Source: Alphaproteobacteria bacterium (GTDB lineage: Bacteria > Pseudomonadota > Alphaproteobacteria > RF32 > CAG-239). Taken from it: a stretch of DNA of 64,000 nucleotides. The notes under the pieces are model-generated. The model was not told the DNA's origin. It ran no database searches and was given only the letters and a program-made list of their open reading frames with translations. Below, one piece after another: positions 7,330 to 15,157 of the stretch (positions within the stretch are counted from its first letter, which is position 1; each line of letters begins with the position of its first letter). The DNA lies in contig JAHHRI010000002.1 of NCBI GenBank assembly GCA_020025875.1, forward strand, positions 9,378-73,377, given 5' to 3'. Both the position numbers and the translations under genes were made by a program.

Positions 7330-9492
7330 TTGCGAAATTTTATAAGGTTTTGTTTGAAAACCATCTTTACAATATTTAAAGTCAGATGCTCAATTGAGTT
7401 TGACGAAAAGGATATGCCGGAGAAAGGCGTTTATGTTGCCAACCATGTTTCTTTCTTCGATCCGGTTTTGCTGTTTGCTTTTTTGCCGGGGGATCCGGTT
7501 TTTGCCCTAAACGGGCATTTGTACCGCAGCCGGCTGATCCGTTTTTTGATGAAAACAGCCGATATCATGCCCTTTAACCCCATTGAACCCGGTGACATCA
7601 AAGAGCTGATTGCCAAAGTGGACAGCGGGCGTTTGTGTGTGATTTTTGCCGAAGGACGGGTGACGGAAAGCGGTGGTTTGATGAAAATTTATGAAGCGCC
7701 GGGGTTGGTTGCCGACAAGTCGGGAGCGCCGCTCATTCCGGTTTGGATTGAAGGACCGCAATATGGTTATTTTTCCAAAACCAAAGGCAAGCTGCCTCAT
7801 CGTCCGTTGCCCAAAGTGCGGGTGATTGTCGGACGACCGCGCTCCTTTAAGCTAAAAGATGAACTCCGCCGTCAGCGCGATCACATCAGTAATGAAGTGT
7901 ATATGATTTTGCGCGAAATGAGTTTTGAAGTTCGTTATAATCCGGATATTTCGCTTTTTGCCCAACTGATGAAAACCGCCAAAGTGCACGCCAAAAAAGG
8001 CTTGTTTCGGCGTCCGAAGTTTGTTGAGGACATTCAGCGCAAACCACAGTCTTACCGCGACATTATCATCAAGTCTTTCGTGCTTGGAAAATATTTGAAG
8101 CGGCGGACGGAGCCGGAAGAACATGTGGGCTTGTTTTTGCCCAATTCGGTTGCCGCGCTGTGCAGCTTTTTCGGGCTGACGGCTTACGGCAGAATTCCGG
8201 TTATGCTCAATTTTTCTGTCGGTGCCCAAAACATGGCGTCGATGTGCAAGACGGCACAGGTGCGAATCGTGGTGACGTCACTGGCTTTCATCAAAACCGC
8301 CAAAATGGAAGAAGCGGTGAAGATGATGGAAAAAAACGGCGTGAAGATTATTTATTTGGAAAAAGCTGCCAAAGAAATCGGCTTGTGGGATAAGATCAAC
8401 GCTTATTTGCGCTACAAAATTAAACGCGTGCCGATTAAAAAAGGCGGAAACCGTAAGGCAGTGATTTTGTTTACTTCCGGTTCGGAAGGCGCGCCGAAAG
8501 CCGTTGTTTTGAGCCATGCAAACATCATCTCCAACATCAAGCAAATGTCGGCGATTGAAACCATCAACGTGACCGATACGGTGTTTAATGCTCTGCCGAT
8601 GTTCCATAGCTTCGGTCTGGTGGTGGGCACTTTGTTCCCGTTGTTTGAGGGAGCCAAGCTGTTTTTGTATCCGTCGCCTTTACACTATCGTGTGGTGGCA
8701 GAAATCGTTTACGAGATCGGCGCCTCAATTATGTTCGGAACCGATACTTTCTTCCGCGGTTACGGACGTATTGCCCACCCGTTCGATTTTCATAATATTC
8801 GTTTTATGTTCGGTGGCGCGGAAGCCGTTAAGCCCGATACGCGAAACATATGGATGGAGCGGCTCGGCATTCGGGTGCTGGAAGCATACGGCGCTACAGA
8901 ATGTTCGCCGGTGGTGAGTGCCAATAACCGTATTTTTAACCGCTTTGGCTCCATCGGCAAACTTTTGCCGGCGATAGAGTACAGAATTGATCCCGTGCCG
9001 GGTATCGAAAAAGGCGGCGAGTTGGTGGTGCGCGGACCTAACATTATGATGGGGTATATCATGCCCGACAATCCGGGGGTGTTGGTGCCGCTTAAAGACG
9101 GTTGGTATCACACCGGAGACGTGGTGGAAATTGATGAGATCGGGTTTGTTTATATTCGGGATCGGATCAAACGTTTTGCCAAAATCGGCGGGGAAATGGT
9201 TTCCTTAAATGCGGTGCATGAAATGGTATGCAAAGCCTATGAGGTCGATGGCGAATTTCAGTATGGCGTGGTGGCGGTGCCGCATGAAAGCAAAGGCGAG
9301 CAGATTGTGTTGGCAACCAACAACCGCAATGTGACGCAAGACGGGCTGCATGCCTATATCAGGGCCAATGCCATGTCGGAGTTGTTTTTGCCGAGAATGA
9401 TCCTGTATATGGACAAGCTGCCGGTTTTTGCCACCGGTAAGGCCGACAATGTAACTTTGAAAAAACTTGTCTTAGAAGAAATGGCCAAATAG
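7330..9492 (+). CDS. aas: Bifunctional lysophospholipid acyltransferase / acyl-ACP synthetase (Aas)
   Basis: 720 residues, essentially the length of E. coli Aas (719). The N-terminal PlsC-type acyltransferase has the catalytic NHVSFFD (His39, Asp44) and FAEGRVTESG. The C-terminal AMP-forming ligase has the phosphate loop LFTSGSEGAPKAV (near 378-390), EAYGATECSP and YHTGDVVEID (near 593-600). The established role is to reacylate 2-acyl-lysophosphatidylethanolamine at the inner membrane using fatty acid activated on ACP. Unlike enteric Aas there is no obvious LplT lysolipid flippase next to it. Start is TTG with CGGAG 9 bases upstream. Confidence 0.92.
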   Translation: MRNFIRFCLKTIFTIFKVRCSIEFDEKDMPEKGVYVANHVSFFDPVLLFAFLPGDPVFALNGHLYRSRLIRFLMKTADIMPFNPIEPGDIKELIAKVDSGRLCVIFAEGRVTESGGLMKIYEAPGLVADKSGAPLIPVWIEGPQYGYFSKTKGKLPHRPLPKVRVIVGRPRSFKLKDELRRQRDHISNEVYMILREMSFEVRYNPDISLFAQLMKTAKVHAKKGLFRRPKFVEDIQRKPQSYRDIIIKSFVLGKYLKRRTEPEEHVGLFLPNSVAALCSFFGLTAYGRIPVMLNFSVGAQNMASMCKTAQVRIVVTSLAFIKTAKMEEAVKMMEKNGVKIIYLEKAAKEIGLWDKINAYLRYKIKRVPIKKGGNRKAVILFTSGSEGAPKAVVLSHANIISNIKQMSAIETINVTDTVFNALPMFHSFGLVVGTLFPLFEGAKLFLYPSPLHYRVVAEIVYEIGASIMFGTDTFFRGYGRIAHPFDFHNIRFMFGGAEAVKPDTRNIWMERLGIRVLEAYGATECSPVVSANNRIFNRFGSIGKLLPAIEYRIDPVPGIEKGGELVVRGPNIMMGYIMPDNPGVLVPLKDGWYHTGDVVEIDEIGFVYIRDRIKRFAKIGGEMVSLNAVHEMVCKAYEVDGEFQYGVVAVPHESKGEQIVLATNNRNVTQDGLHAYIRANAMSELFLPRMILYMDKLPVFATGKADNVTLKKLVLEEMAK

Positions 9493-9646
9493 GGCGGCAA
9501 GGACGCTCTGTGCGGCAATGCTTTGGTTGGCAAACGAATTGCGAAGGGCTTGTTCATGATATGATCCGTTAAACAGAATCCATATCTATTGAAAAAGGCA
9601 ACAGCGTTGCGTTTGCGTTGAAGGCGGTTTGGTAAACCGGTTTATC

Positions 9647-9677
9647 AAAAAAAAAGGAGTTTGGAACTCCTTTTTTT
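9647..9677. terminator. Rho-independent terminator after aas
   Basis: A-run, GGAGTT stem pairing with AACTCC over a TGG loop, and a seven-base T-run. It lies 155 bases after the aas stop. Confidence 0.85.
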
Positions 9678-9764
9678 GTGTTTTAACGAAACCGGCTCTT
9701 GCTTTTCTTGAGAAAGATATTTATCGTATCGGTATGTTTCAGCAAATAATACAGGAGAAAAATT

Positions 9765-10406
9765 ATGCAGAAATCTGTTTTGTGTCTGTTGCTTGCCGCA
9801 AGCTTGATCAGCGGATGTGCAACCGATCCGTACACGGGCGAGAGCAAAGTGTCGAAAACGGCATGGGGGACGGGTATCGGTACGGTGGTTGGTGCCGGTG
9901 TCGGCGCTTTGGTCGGCGGAGAAAAAGGAGCGTTGATCGGTGCCGGAATCGGTGCTGTTGGCGGTGCTTCTGCCGGCGGATATATGGATTTGCAGGCACG
10001 CAAACTACGACAGGAACTTGTCGGCACCGGTGTTCGGGTTGCGGTTTTGGAAAACGGACAAATCCAACTTTTGATGCCAAGCAATATTACTTTCGATTTT
10101 GATTCCGCTGTTTTTAGAACGGGTTTTAACCGTACGCTTGATTCGGTGGCTAAGGTGCTGACGGAATATGATAAAACGAAAGTGATTGTTTCCGGCTATA
10201 CGGATAATGTCGGCAAAGCCGCCTACAATAACGCACTTTCGCTCAAACGGGCGCAGGCCGTGGCAAACTATTTGGTGTTGCGTGATGTTTCGCCGGAAAG
10301 AATCAGTGTTTACGGCTATGGTTCTCAGTATCCCATCGCTTCCAACAAAACAGATGCCGGTCGTGCGCAGAACCGTCGGGTGACGATTACTTTACAGAAG
10401 ATATAG
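9765..10406 (+). CDS. OmpA-family lipoprotein with glycine zipper (YiaD-like)
   Basis: 213 residues. The signal peptide ends in lipobox LISGC (Cys18). Residues about 38-68 form a glycine zipper (GTVVGAGVGALVGG, then GAGIGAVGGASAGG) of the kind that inserts in or packs against the membrane. Residues about 100-213 are an OmpA-like peptidoglycan-binding domain: ITFDFDSAVF, GYTDNVGKAAYNNALSLKRAQAV and AQNRRVTI, with the Asp and Arg that hold diaminopimelate. It likely links the outer membrane to peptidoglycan. The ribosome binding site is AGGAGAAAAATT before ATG. Confidence 0.93.
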   Translation: MQKSVLCLLLAASLISGCATDPYTGESKVSKTAWGTGIGTVVGAGVGALVGGEKGALIGAGIGAVGGASAGGYMDLQARKLRQELVGTGVRVAVLENGQIQLLMPSNITFDFDSAVFRTGFNRTLDSVAKVLTEYDKTKVIVSGYTDNVGKAAYNNALSLKRAQAVANYLVLRDVSPERISVYGYGSQYPIASNKTDAGRAQNRRVTITLQKI

Positions 10407-10420
10407 TATCGCTTTTGAGG

Positions 10421-10452
10421 GAGAATGCCGCTTTTGTGCGGCATTCTTTTTG
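10421..10452 (+). terminator. Rho-independent terminator after the OmpA lipoprotein
   Basis: GAATGCCGC pairs with GCGGCATTC over a six-base loop, followed by five Ts. Confidence 0.88.
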
Positions 10453-10611
10453 TTGTCGGCAAAACATAAGCCTGCATACCGTTTGAGCAAACGGGGGGCG
10501 GTGCGAAGAAAAAAATGCCATGCGGATATAAACGCAATATCTATTGAACCTGCCGCTGTTTGTGAATATCTGAAATGATGTATCGTAACATTGAGCAAAG
10601 GATGAAAAATT

Positions 10612-10953
10612 ATGAAAAAAGCATCTGCACTGATTATGTTTACTTTGCTGGCAACGGTGGGATATTTTATCGGCAATGCGGTTGCCAAAAGCAAAATGTC
10701 TACAGATCGGAATGCTTCGGACGGTGTGCTGGTGGTTGAAGAAACTTATGGCGTTGCCGTTCCCGTTCAGGGCAATATGTCCGCCGCCGCTCAAAACAAC
10801 GGATCTTCTTCCGTTGATGTCAATGCGGGCAAAACGACTCATGCCGATAAGGCTGCTTCTGCCGTGCCGATGGTTGACAGCAAGGCACCCACCGACGGCG
10901 ACGATGTGATGGTTGTCGAAACCGTCAATGAAGAAGGCTATGTTGACGAATAA
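10612..10953 (+). CDS. Small exported protein, function unknown
   Basis: 113 residues. The N-terminus MKKASALIMFTLLATVGYFIGNAVAKS is either a cleaved signal peptide (after AVA) or a membrane anchor. The rest is low-complexity, acidic and Ala/Ser/Asp/Val-rich, with a repeated motif: GVLVVEETYG near residue 38 and DVMVVETVNEEGY near the end. No cysteines or enzyme motif. The two V-V-E-(E/T) repeats flank a disordered middle. I do not recognise a family. It is transcribed alone between two terminators. Confidence 0.65.
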   Translation: MKKASALIMFTLLATVGYFIGNAVAKSKMSTDRNASDGVLVVEETYGVAVPVQGNMSAAAQNNGSSSVDVNAGKTTHADKAASAVPMVDSKAPTDGDDVMVVETVNEEGYVDE

Positions 10954-10986
10954 TCAATTATTAAGCAGACTTTCTGCCTCAAACGC

Positions 10987-11027
10987 CCCTCAAAGGATTT
11001 TTCCCCCAACCCCTTGTCCTTTGAGGG
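10987..11027 (+). other. Long-loop inverted repeat
   Basis: CCCTCAAAGGA pairs perfectly with TCCTTTGAGGG across a 19-base C-rich loop, just after the small exported protein. It may be part of a complex terminator, although the T-tract after it is short and G-interrupted. Confidence 0.5.
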
Positions 11028-11050
11028 CTTTTGGGGTGGTGAAGACAATC

Positions 11051-11081
11051 AAAAAAGCCTCGTGATAAACGAGGCTTTTTT
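11051..11081. terminator. Bidirectional rho-independent terminator
   Basis: Six As, AGCCTCGT stem pairing with ACGAGGCT, and six Ts. It separates the small exported protein (+) from the beta-barrel gene (-). Confidence 0.9.
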
Positions 11082-11089
11082 GATATGGC

Positions 11090-11647
11090 TTATCGGAAAG
11101 TGTAGCGGATGCCAAACGAATATTCGTTCATATGATCCAAGCCGTCAACACGGTCAATTTTGATGTAACGAGCCAGCAGTCTGGTTGACCAGTTCTCGTT
11201 GATATGATAAGTCAGTCCGCCGCCAAAGCGATATCCCCAGCCGCGGTCGTTATGGTCTTTTGAAAAGCGAAAATCGTGCTTAAACGAATATTCTCCGAGA
11301 CCAAAGGTTGCCGTCGGTGCCAACCGTCCGTCGCAGCCAAGCGGCAGATAGGCCATGAGATCGAGGCCGTATGCCTGAAAACTGGTGCTTTTGAGGTTTG
11401 ACGGTGCAGCAAACTTGTGTTTGTCGGCATATTGATAAAAAAGTTCGGTGCCGAAATATTTGTTGTAGACCGATCCAAGGTTGAGCGAGCCGGCGTTGTG
11501 ATATGTGTGCGTGCCGTCTGCCCGAACTTCTCCGTATGCATAATTGGCGCCGATATACGGTTTGTAGTTGTTTTCAATGGCGTTGGCGGCAGCCGTGTTT
11601 AGGCAGATACCGGCAGCCAGCAGTATGGCTGTGTTTATTTTTTGCAT
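11090..11647 (-). CDS. Small outer-membrane beta-barrel protein (opacity/OmpA-barrel type)
   Basis: 185 residues with a Sec signal peptide (MQKINTAILLAAGICLNTAAANA) and alternating-pattern strands such as YKPYIGANYAYGEV, ATFGLGEYSF, GWGYRFGGGLTY and WSTRLLARYIKI. It ends in YSFGIRYTFR, close to the aromatic C-terminal signature of outer-membrane barrels. Size and pattern fit an eight-strand barrel of the OmpA-barrel/opacity type common in Alphaproteobacteria. Function is unknown; these proteins often act in adhesion or envelope stability. The ribosome binding site AAAGGAAC lies 6 bases before ATG. Confidence 0.85.
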   Translation of the reverse strand: MQKINTAILLAAGICLNTAAANAIENNYKPYIGANYAYGEVRADGTHTYHNAGSLNLGSVYNKYFGTELFYQYADKHKFAAPSNLKSTSFQAYGLDLMAYLPLGCDGRLAPTATFGLGEYSFKHDFRFSKDHNDRGWGYRFGGGLTYHINENWSTRLLARYIKIDRVDGLDHMNEYSFGIRYTFR

Positions 11648-11741
11648 TTTTGTTCCTTTCTTTAAGACTTTTTAATATAATCTACGCTAGGATTTAAGAA
11701 AGTAAAGTGAAAAGTGGAATTATTCCGCAAAGGAGTGAGTT

Positions 11742-12287
11742 ATGGAAGAACGAAAATCGCAGTCCGGCTATACCCTGATTGAGTCGATTATGTTTATCGG
11801 TGTTGTTTCGATGTTGGCAATAGCCGTGATATCTCTGATCAACAGTATGCTTGACAAATACAGAATGAGCCGAGTTACCCAGCAGATTGTGGATTTGCAA
11901 AAAAATATCGATTTTCGTTTCTCTTCGGCAGAAAATTTCGAAAATCTGAAAGCCAAATTGCTAACGGATGAAAGCATCGTTCCGGGAGATATGGTGGACG
12001 GAACAAAGATTCGTCATGCCTATAAAGGTCCCGTGACAATCAGGAGCCGGCAAAGCCACAGTGTTTATGAGGTGATGTTTGGGGAGCTGCCGTATCATGC
12101 CTGTACGGAATTGGCGATGATCGACTGGATGACCGGTTACAATTCGCATCTGGTGCATATTAAAATTAACAGCAAATTTTTTACATGGCAGGGGAAAAAA
12201 CAAGGTAAATTGCCGATGGAATATAGTGCCGCGTTGGCAGCTTGCCAAGATAATCGTAATAATGTCATTATTTGGCAGTTTCAGTAA
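11742..12287 (+). CDS. Orphan type IV prepilin-like protein
   Basis: 181 residues. The N-terminus has the shape of a type IV prepilin: a short charged leader (MEERKSQSG), cleavage after Gly9, then YTLIESIMFIGVVSMLAIAV with Glu at +5 in the hydrophobic helix. Two cysteines in the C-terminal half (in HACTEL and AACQDN) could form the disulfide loop usual in pilins. Such proteins need a PilD-type peptidase and PilB/PilC/PilQ machinery, none of which is in this window. The longer N-terminal helix and overall size fit PilS-type (type IVb) pilins better than GspG-type pseudopilins, but this is a judgement by eye. Confidence 0.65.
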   Translation: MEERKSQSGYTLIESIMFIGVVSMLAIAVISLINSMLDKYRMSRVTQQIVDLQKNIDFRFSSAENFENLKAKLLTDESIVPGDMVDGTKIRHAYKGPVTIRSRQSHSVYEVMFGELPYHACTELAMIDWMTGYNSHLVHIKINSKFFTWQGKKQGKLPMEYSAALAACQDNRNNVIIWQFQ

Positions 12288-12332
12288 ATCTTTACCGTAT
12301 CGTTGAAATCTGGGTTCAAAATGATTTTTTGC

Positions 12333-12363
12333 TTGAAGAAAATAATTGAAATTTATATATAAT
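12333..12363 (+). promoter_or_regulatory. Candidate sigma-70 promoter of dksA
   Basis: TTGAAG at 12333 and a perfect TATAAT at 12358, spacer 19 (long). The predicted transcript starts about 45 bases before the dksA ATG. The -10 is strong and the spacing poor. Confidence 0.5.
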
Positions 12364-12414
12364 TGGCTATATGAAACCGATTGTAAAAATATAAACTTGA
12401 ATAGGAGAGATAAA

Positions 12415-12840
12415 ATGGTTGAAACGTCTGTTATTCTGCCTCCCGATTATAGACCTTCGGCAGATGAGGAATATATGAATGAAATGCAGATCGAATATTT
12501 TCGCCAAAAATTGCTGGAATGGAAAAAATCTCTTCTTGCGCAGTCGAAGGACACGTTGGAAGAACTGCGTCAGGGAGGGCTGAACCAGCCCGATGAGCTG
12601 GATCGGGCCTCTATGGAAACAGACAAAGCGCTTGATTTGCGTACCAAAGATCGTGCCCGTAAGCTAATCAGCAAGATCAACGACGCATTGAAACGGATTG
12701 AAGACGGTACCTATGGCTACTGCGAGGAAACCGGAGAACCGATCGGGGTTGAGCGGTTGGAGGCCAGACCGGTGGCTACGCTTTCCATCGAAGCTCAGGA
12801 ACGCCACGAAAGAATGGAAAAAACCTATAGCGAAGACTAA
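12415..12840 (+). CDS. dksA: RNA polymerase-binding transcription factor DksA (single-cysteine type)
   Basis: 141 residues from the ATG preceded by AGGAGAGATAAA; a frame extension to 12346 has no binding site and no family similarity. The coiled-coil (residues about 25-90) carries the tip region and ends DGTYGYCEETGEPIGVERL. The classic C4 zinc finger is reduced to one cysteine (YGYCEETGEPI), as is usual in alphaproteobacterial DksA and in zinc-independent DksA2, and RPVATLSIEAQERHE follows. DksA enters the secondary channel of RNA polymerase and with ppGpp retunes rRNA and amino-acid promoters. It sits 8 bases before maf. Confidence 0.93.
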   Translation: MVETSVILPPDYRPSADEEYMNEMQIEYFRQKLLEWKKSLLAQSKDTLEELRQGGLNQPDELDRASMETDKALDLRTKDRARKLISKINDALKRIEDGTYGYCEETGEPIGVERLEARPVATLSIEAQERHERMEKTYSED

Positions 12841-12848
12841 ACAAAACC

Positions 12849-13421
12849 ATGGAAAAAAAAGACTTTATACTTGCTTCGGCTTCCCCCCACCGGCTGGCTC
12901 TGTTAGAACAGGTGGAGCTATGCCCGAAGCTGGTTTGTCCGGCAGACATTGACGAGAGTGTCCGGCGCTTTGAAACCCCTTCGCGCTATGTTAAAAGGAT
13001 GGCGCAGGAAAAGGCTCGTCGCGTGGCTGCTTTGCATTCGGGCGAAAACATACTGGCGTGCGATACGGTGGCCGTGGTCGGACGCCGGATTTTGCAAAAA
13101 GCCGGCAGCGACGAAGAACAGAGGCAAGTGATGCGTTTGGTTTCGGGGCGTGCCAGCCATGTGCTTTCCGCCGTTTGTTTGATTGATAAAAACGGCAGAG
13201 AGGCCTTGCGTTTTTCCGATTCCAGAGTCATCACCAAAAGGCTTTCGGAAGAAGAAATTGAACGCTATGTTGCAACCGGAGAGTGGAAAGGATGCAGCGG
13301 GTATAAAATTGAAGGACGTTTTGCCGGCTATGTCCGCAGAGTTGTCGGTTCTTATTCCGGCATTGTCGGGCTGCCGCTGTTTGAAACGCAGAACTTACTG
13401 AACGGAGCGGGAATTAGATGA
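12849..13421 (+). CDS. maf: Maf/YceF-type nucleoside triphosphate pyrophosphatase
   Basis: 190 residues with the Maf signature: ILASASPHRLALLEQ at the N-terminus (phosphate-binding SxSPxR), then EKARRVAALHSGENILACDTVAVV with catalytic Asp, and GYKIEGRFAGYVRRVVGSYSGIVGLPL at the C-terminus. Maf proteins hydrolyse dTTP/UTP or modified NTPs such as m7GTP to the monophosphate. It overlaps rng by 4 bases (ATGA). The alphaproteobacterial order is often infA-maf-rng-yacG; here dksA takes the infA place. Confidence 0.9.
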   Translation: MEKKDFILASASPHRLALLEQVELCPKLVCPADIDESVRRFETPSRYVKRMAQEKARRVAALHSGENILACDTVAVVGRRILQKAGSDEEQRQVMRLVSGRASHVLSAVCLIDKNGREALRFSDSRVITKRLSEEEIERYVATGEWKGCSGYKIEGRFAGYVRRVVGSYSGIVGLPLFETQNLLNGAGIR

Positions 13422-14593
13422 CAATAGATACCATTGTTTATGATAAAAATTCGACTGTGACGGGGATTGCGGCACTTGAAAACGGTTGCCCCGTAGAGCT
13501 GGAAATTATTACGGGCAGACAAGCCATCAGCGGTAATGTGTATTTGGGAAAAATTAGCAAAAAGGTGATGTTGGCAGGAGCCAAGGAAGGCTTTTTTGTT
13601 AATCTTGGTGACGGTCTTGAAGGTTTTTTAAATGCCGAGGAAAACGGTTTGGCAGATGTGAAGCTAACCGAAGGACAAAGTATCGTGGTGCAGGTTTCGC
13701 AAGAAAAAAGAGCGGAAAAACACGCGCGCTTGGTGCGTTCGGTACAGCTGGCAGGGCGCTATTTGGTATATTGTCCCTATCGTTTGCGGGTGGAGGCTTC
13801 CGCTAAAATCGAAGATAAGCACACTCTGACAGAATATATGGAAAAGGTCAAAGAAAACGTCACCGGTCAAGAAGGGTGGATTTTGCGCACGGCCTCGGTG
13901 CAGGCTGATTTTGCCGAAGTGGAAAAAGAGATGAAGGAACTGCGTGAGATTTTTGAAAACATCCGCAAAAAAGCACGCAGCGAGCAAGCCCCTTGCTTGC
14001 TTTATGCCAAGCCCGATTCCCTGTTTGAACATTTGGCACTTCGCGCCGAAAAGCTAAACAAACTGGTGACCAACAGCCGCAATATCGAAAAAGAAGTCAA
14101 AGCCCTTTATGGTGATGCCTTTACCATTGAAATTTGCCAGAACCCGTTTGAAGAATGCGGGATTGATGAGGTTATTGCCCAAGCCTTGGAAAAAGAAGTT
14201 GTTTTAAAAGGCGGCGGACGGATCAGCATTGAGGAAACACGGGCTTGCACAGCCATTGATGTGGACAGCGGCAGAGATGTCGGCGGTGGTGCGCTGAACA
14301 GAATCAATGAAGAGGCCGCATATGAAATTGCCCGACAAATCCGCTTGCGGAATCTGGCGGGAAAAATTGTAATCGATTTTGCCGGTCATTCTGACTATAA
14401 ATATATTAAACCGCTGCTGGAAATTTTGGAACAGGAATTGGCCAAAGACAGCCAGAAAAATCATATTGCCGGTCTGAGCCGTGCGGGTTTGGTTGAAATT
14501 ATCCGTGTTCGGAGACGCCCGCCGCTTTCGGAATTGATGACGGAAGAATGTGCCGTTTGCTGCGGTACGGGGCGGGTGGAAAAAGGAGCGTGA
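13418..14593 (+). CDS. rng: Ribonuclease E/G family protein
   Basis: 391 residues, shorter than E. coli RNase G (489). It has the catalytic core but no long RNase E scaffold tail. An S1-like region ([31 protein letters not shown]) is followed by the 5'-sensor and DNase I-like domain with metal-binding [14 protein letters not shown] and [11 protein letters not shown]. The C-terminal CAVCCGTGR supplies cysteines for the zinc link between protomers. It cleaves single-stranded AU-rich RNA and is expected to act in rRNA maturation and mRNA decay. It overlaps maf and is followed directly by yacG. Confidence 0.9.
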   Translation: MTIDTIVYDKNSTVTGIAALENGCPVELEIITGRQAISGNVYLGKISKKVMLAGAKEGFFVNLGDGLEGFLNAEENGLADVKLTEGQSIVVQVSQEKRAEKHARLVRSVQLAGRYLVYCPYRLRVEASAKIEDKHTLTEYMEKVKENVTGQEGWILRTASVQADFAEVEKEMKELREIFENIRKKARSEQAPCLLYAKPDSLFEHLALRAEKLNKLVTNSRNIEKEVKALYGDAFTIEICQNPFEECGIDEVIAQALEKEVVLKGGGRISIEETRACTAIDVDSGRDVGGGALNRINEEAAYEIARQIRLRNLAGKIVIDFAGHSDYKYIKPLLEILEQELAKDSQKNHIAGLSRAGLVEIIRVRRRPPLSELMTEECAVCCGTGRVEKGA

Positions 14594-14595
14594 AA

Positions 14596-14811
14596 ATGGG
14601 GGAAATTTTAAAAACTTGCCGTTGCCCGATCTGCGGAAAGGTTGCGCCGGCGGGGAAATATCGCCCCTTTTGCTCCAAACGCTGTGCAGACATAGACCTC
14701 GGTAACTGGTTAAACGAAACTTATTGTGTGGAAGCGGAAGAAATAGATGATCAGGATATTGAGGCTTTGGAAGAATTGGTTTCTCGCGGCAATGATGACG
14801 GTGAAAGCTAG
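14596..14811 (+). CDS. yacG: DNA gyrase inhibitor / zinc ribbon protein YacG
   Basis: 71 residues. Four zinc ligands (Cys10, Cys13, Cys26, Cys30: CPIC and CSKRC) are followed by the signature [11 protein letters not shown] and an acidic tail. E. coli YacG binds the GyrB C-terminal region and inhibits gyrase. ATG at 14596 is preferred because AAAGGAG lies 8 bases upstream; GTG at 14590 would leave only two. The last 19 coding bases lie inside a tandem duplication that runs downstream. Confidence 0.92.
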   Translation: MGEILKTCRCPICGKVAPAGKYRPFCSKRCADIDLGNWLNETYCVEAEEIDDQDIEALEELVSRGNDDGES

Positions 14812-14830
14812 CTTTTGTTAAATTGTTTTA

Positions 14831-14864
14831 GTCGGTGATTTTTGTTTGTCATCGGCTTTTTTTT
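14831..14864 (+). terminator. yacG terminator, first copy
   Basis: GTCGGTGA pairs with TCATCGGC (two G-U pairs) over a ten-base loop and is followed by eight Ts. It lies in the first tandem unit. Confidence 0.78.
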
Positions 14865-14952
14865 GCCCTTTTGAAAAGCTTGCGTGGGGTACGCTTTACC
14901 AAGACTTGCGGTGTGATGACAGTGAAAGCTAGCTTTTATTAAAATTGTTTTA

Positions 14953-14985
14953 GTCGGTGATTTTTGTTTGTCATCGGCTTTTTTT
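14953..14985 (+). terminator. yacG terminator, second copy
   Basis: The same imperfect stem and T-tract (seven Ts) in the second tandem unit, giving two terminators in series. Confidence 0.75.
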
Positions 14986-15112
14986 GCCTTTTGAAAAGCT
15001 TGCGTGGGGTACGCTTTGCCAAGACTTGCGGTGTGATGACAGTGAAAGGTACTTCCGCCATTATATATATCTTTCGGTTAATCGGGGAATGCTCTATTAG
15101 CCGTCAAGATAC

Positions 15113-15144
15113 AAAAAATCCCAAGCGTCGGCTTGGGATTTTTT
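15113..15144. terminator. Bidirectional terminator downstream of ftsZ
   Basis: A perfect stem of AAAAAATCCCAAGC with GCTTGGGATTTTTT around a GTCG loop, 14 bases beyond the ftsZ stop. It ends the division-gene cluster and protects against read-through from yacG. Confidence 0.92.
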
Positions 15145-15157
15145 GAGAGTGTTCATC

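Larger units (their letters stand above)
14793..15048 (+). repeat. Tandem duplication of about 121 bp covering the yacG 3' end
   Basis: The unit beginning TGATGAC and running through the yacG stop, a T-rich stretch, a hairpin and GCTTGCGTGGGGTACGC occurs at 14793-14913 and again at 14914-15033, with a few substitutions and single-base indels. A third copy starts at 15034 and breaks off after about 15 bases. Copies two and three carry non-translated replicas of the yacG C-terminal codons including TAG. This accounts for the 346 bases between yacG and ftsZ, which hold no gene. Confidence 0.92.
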
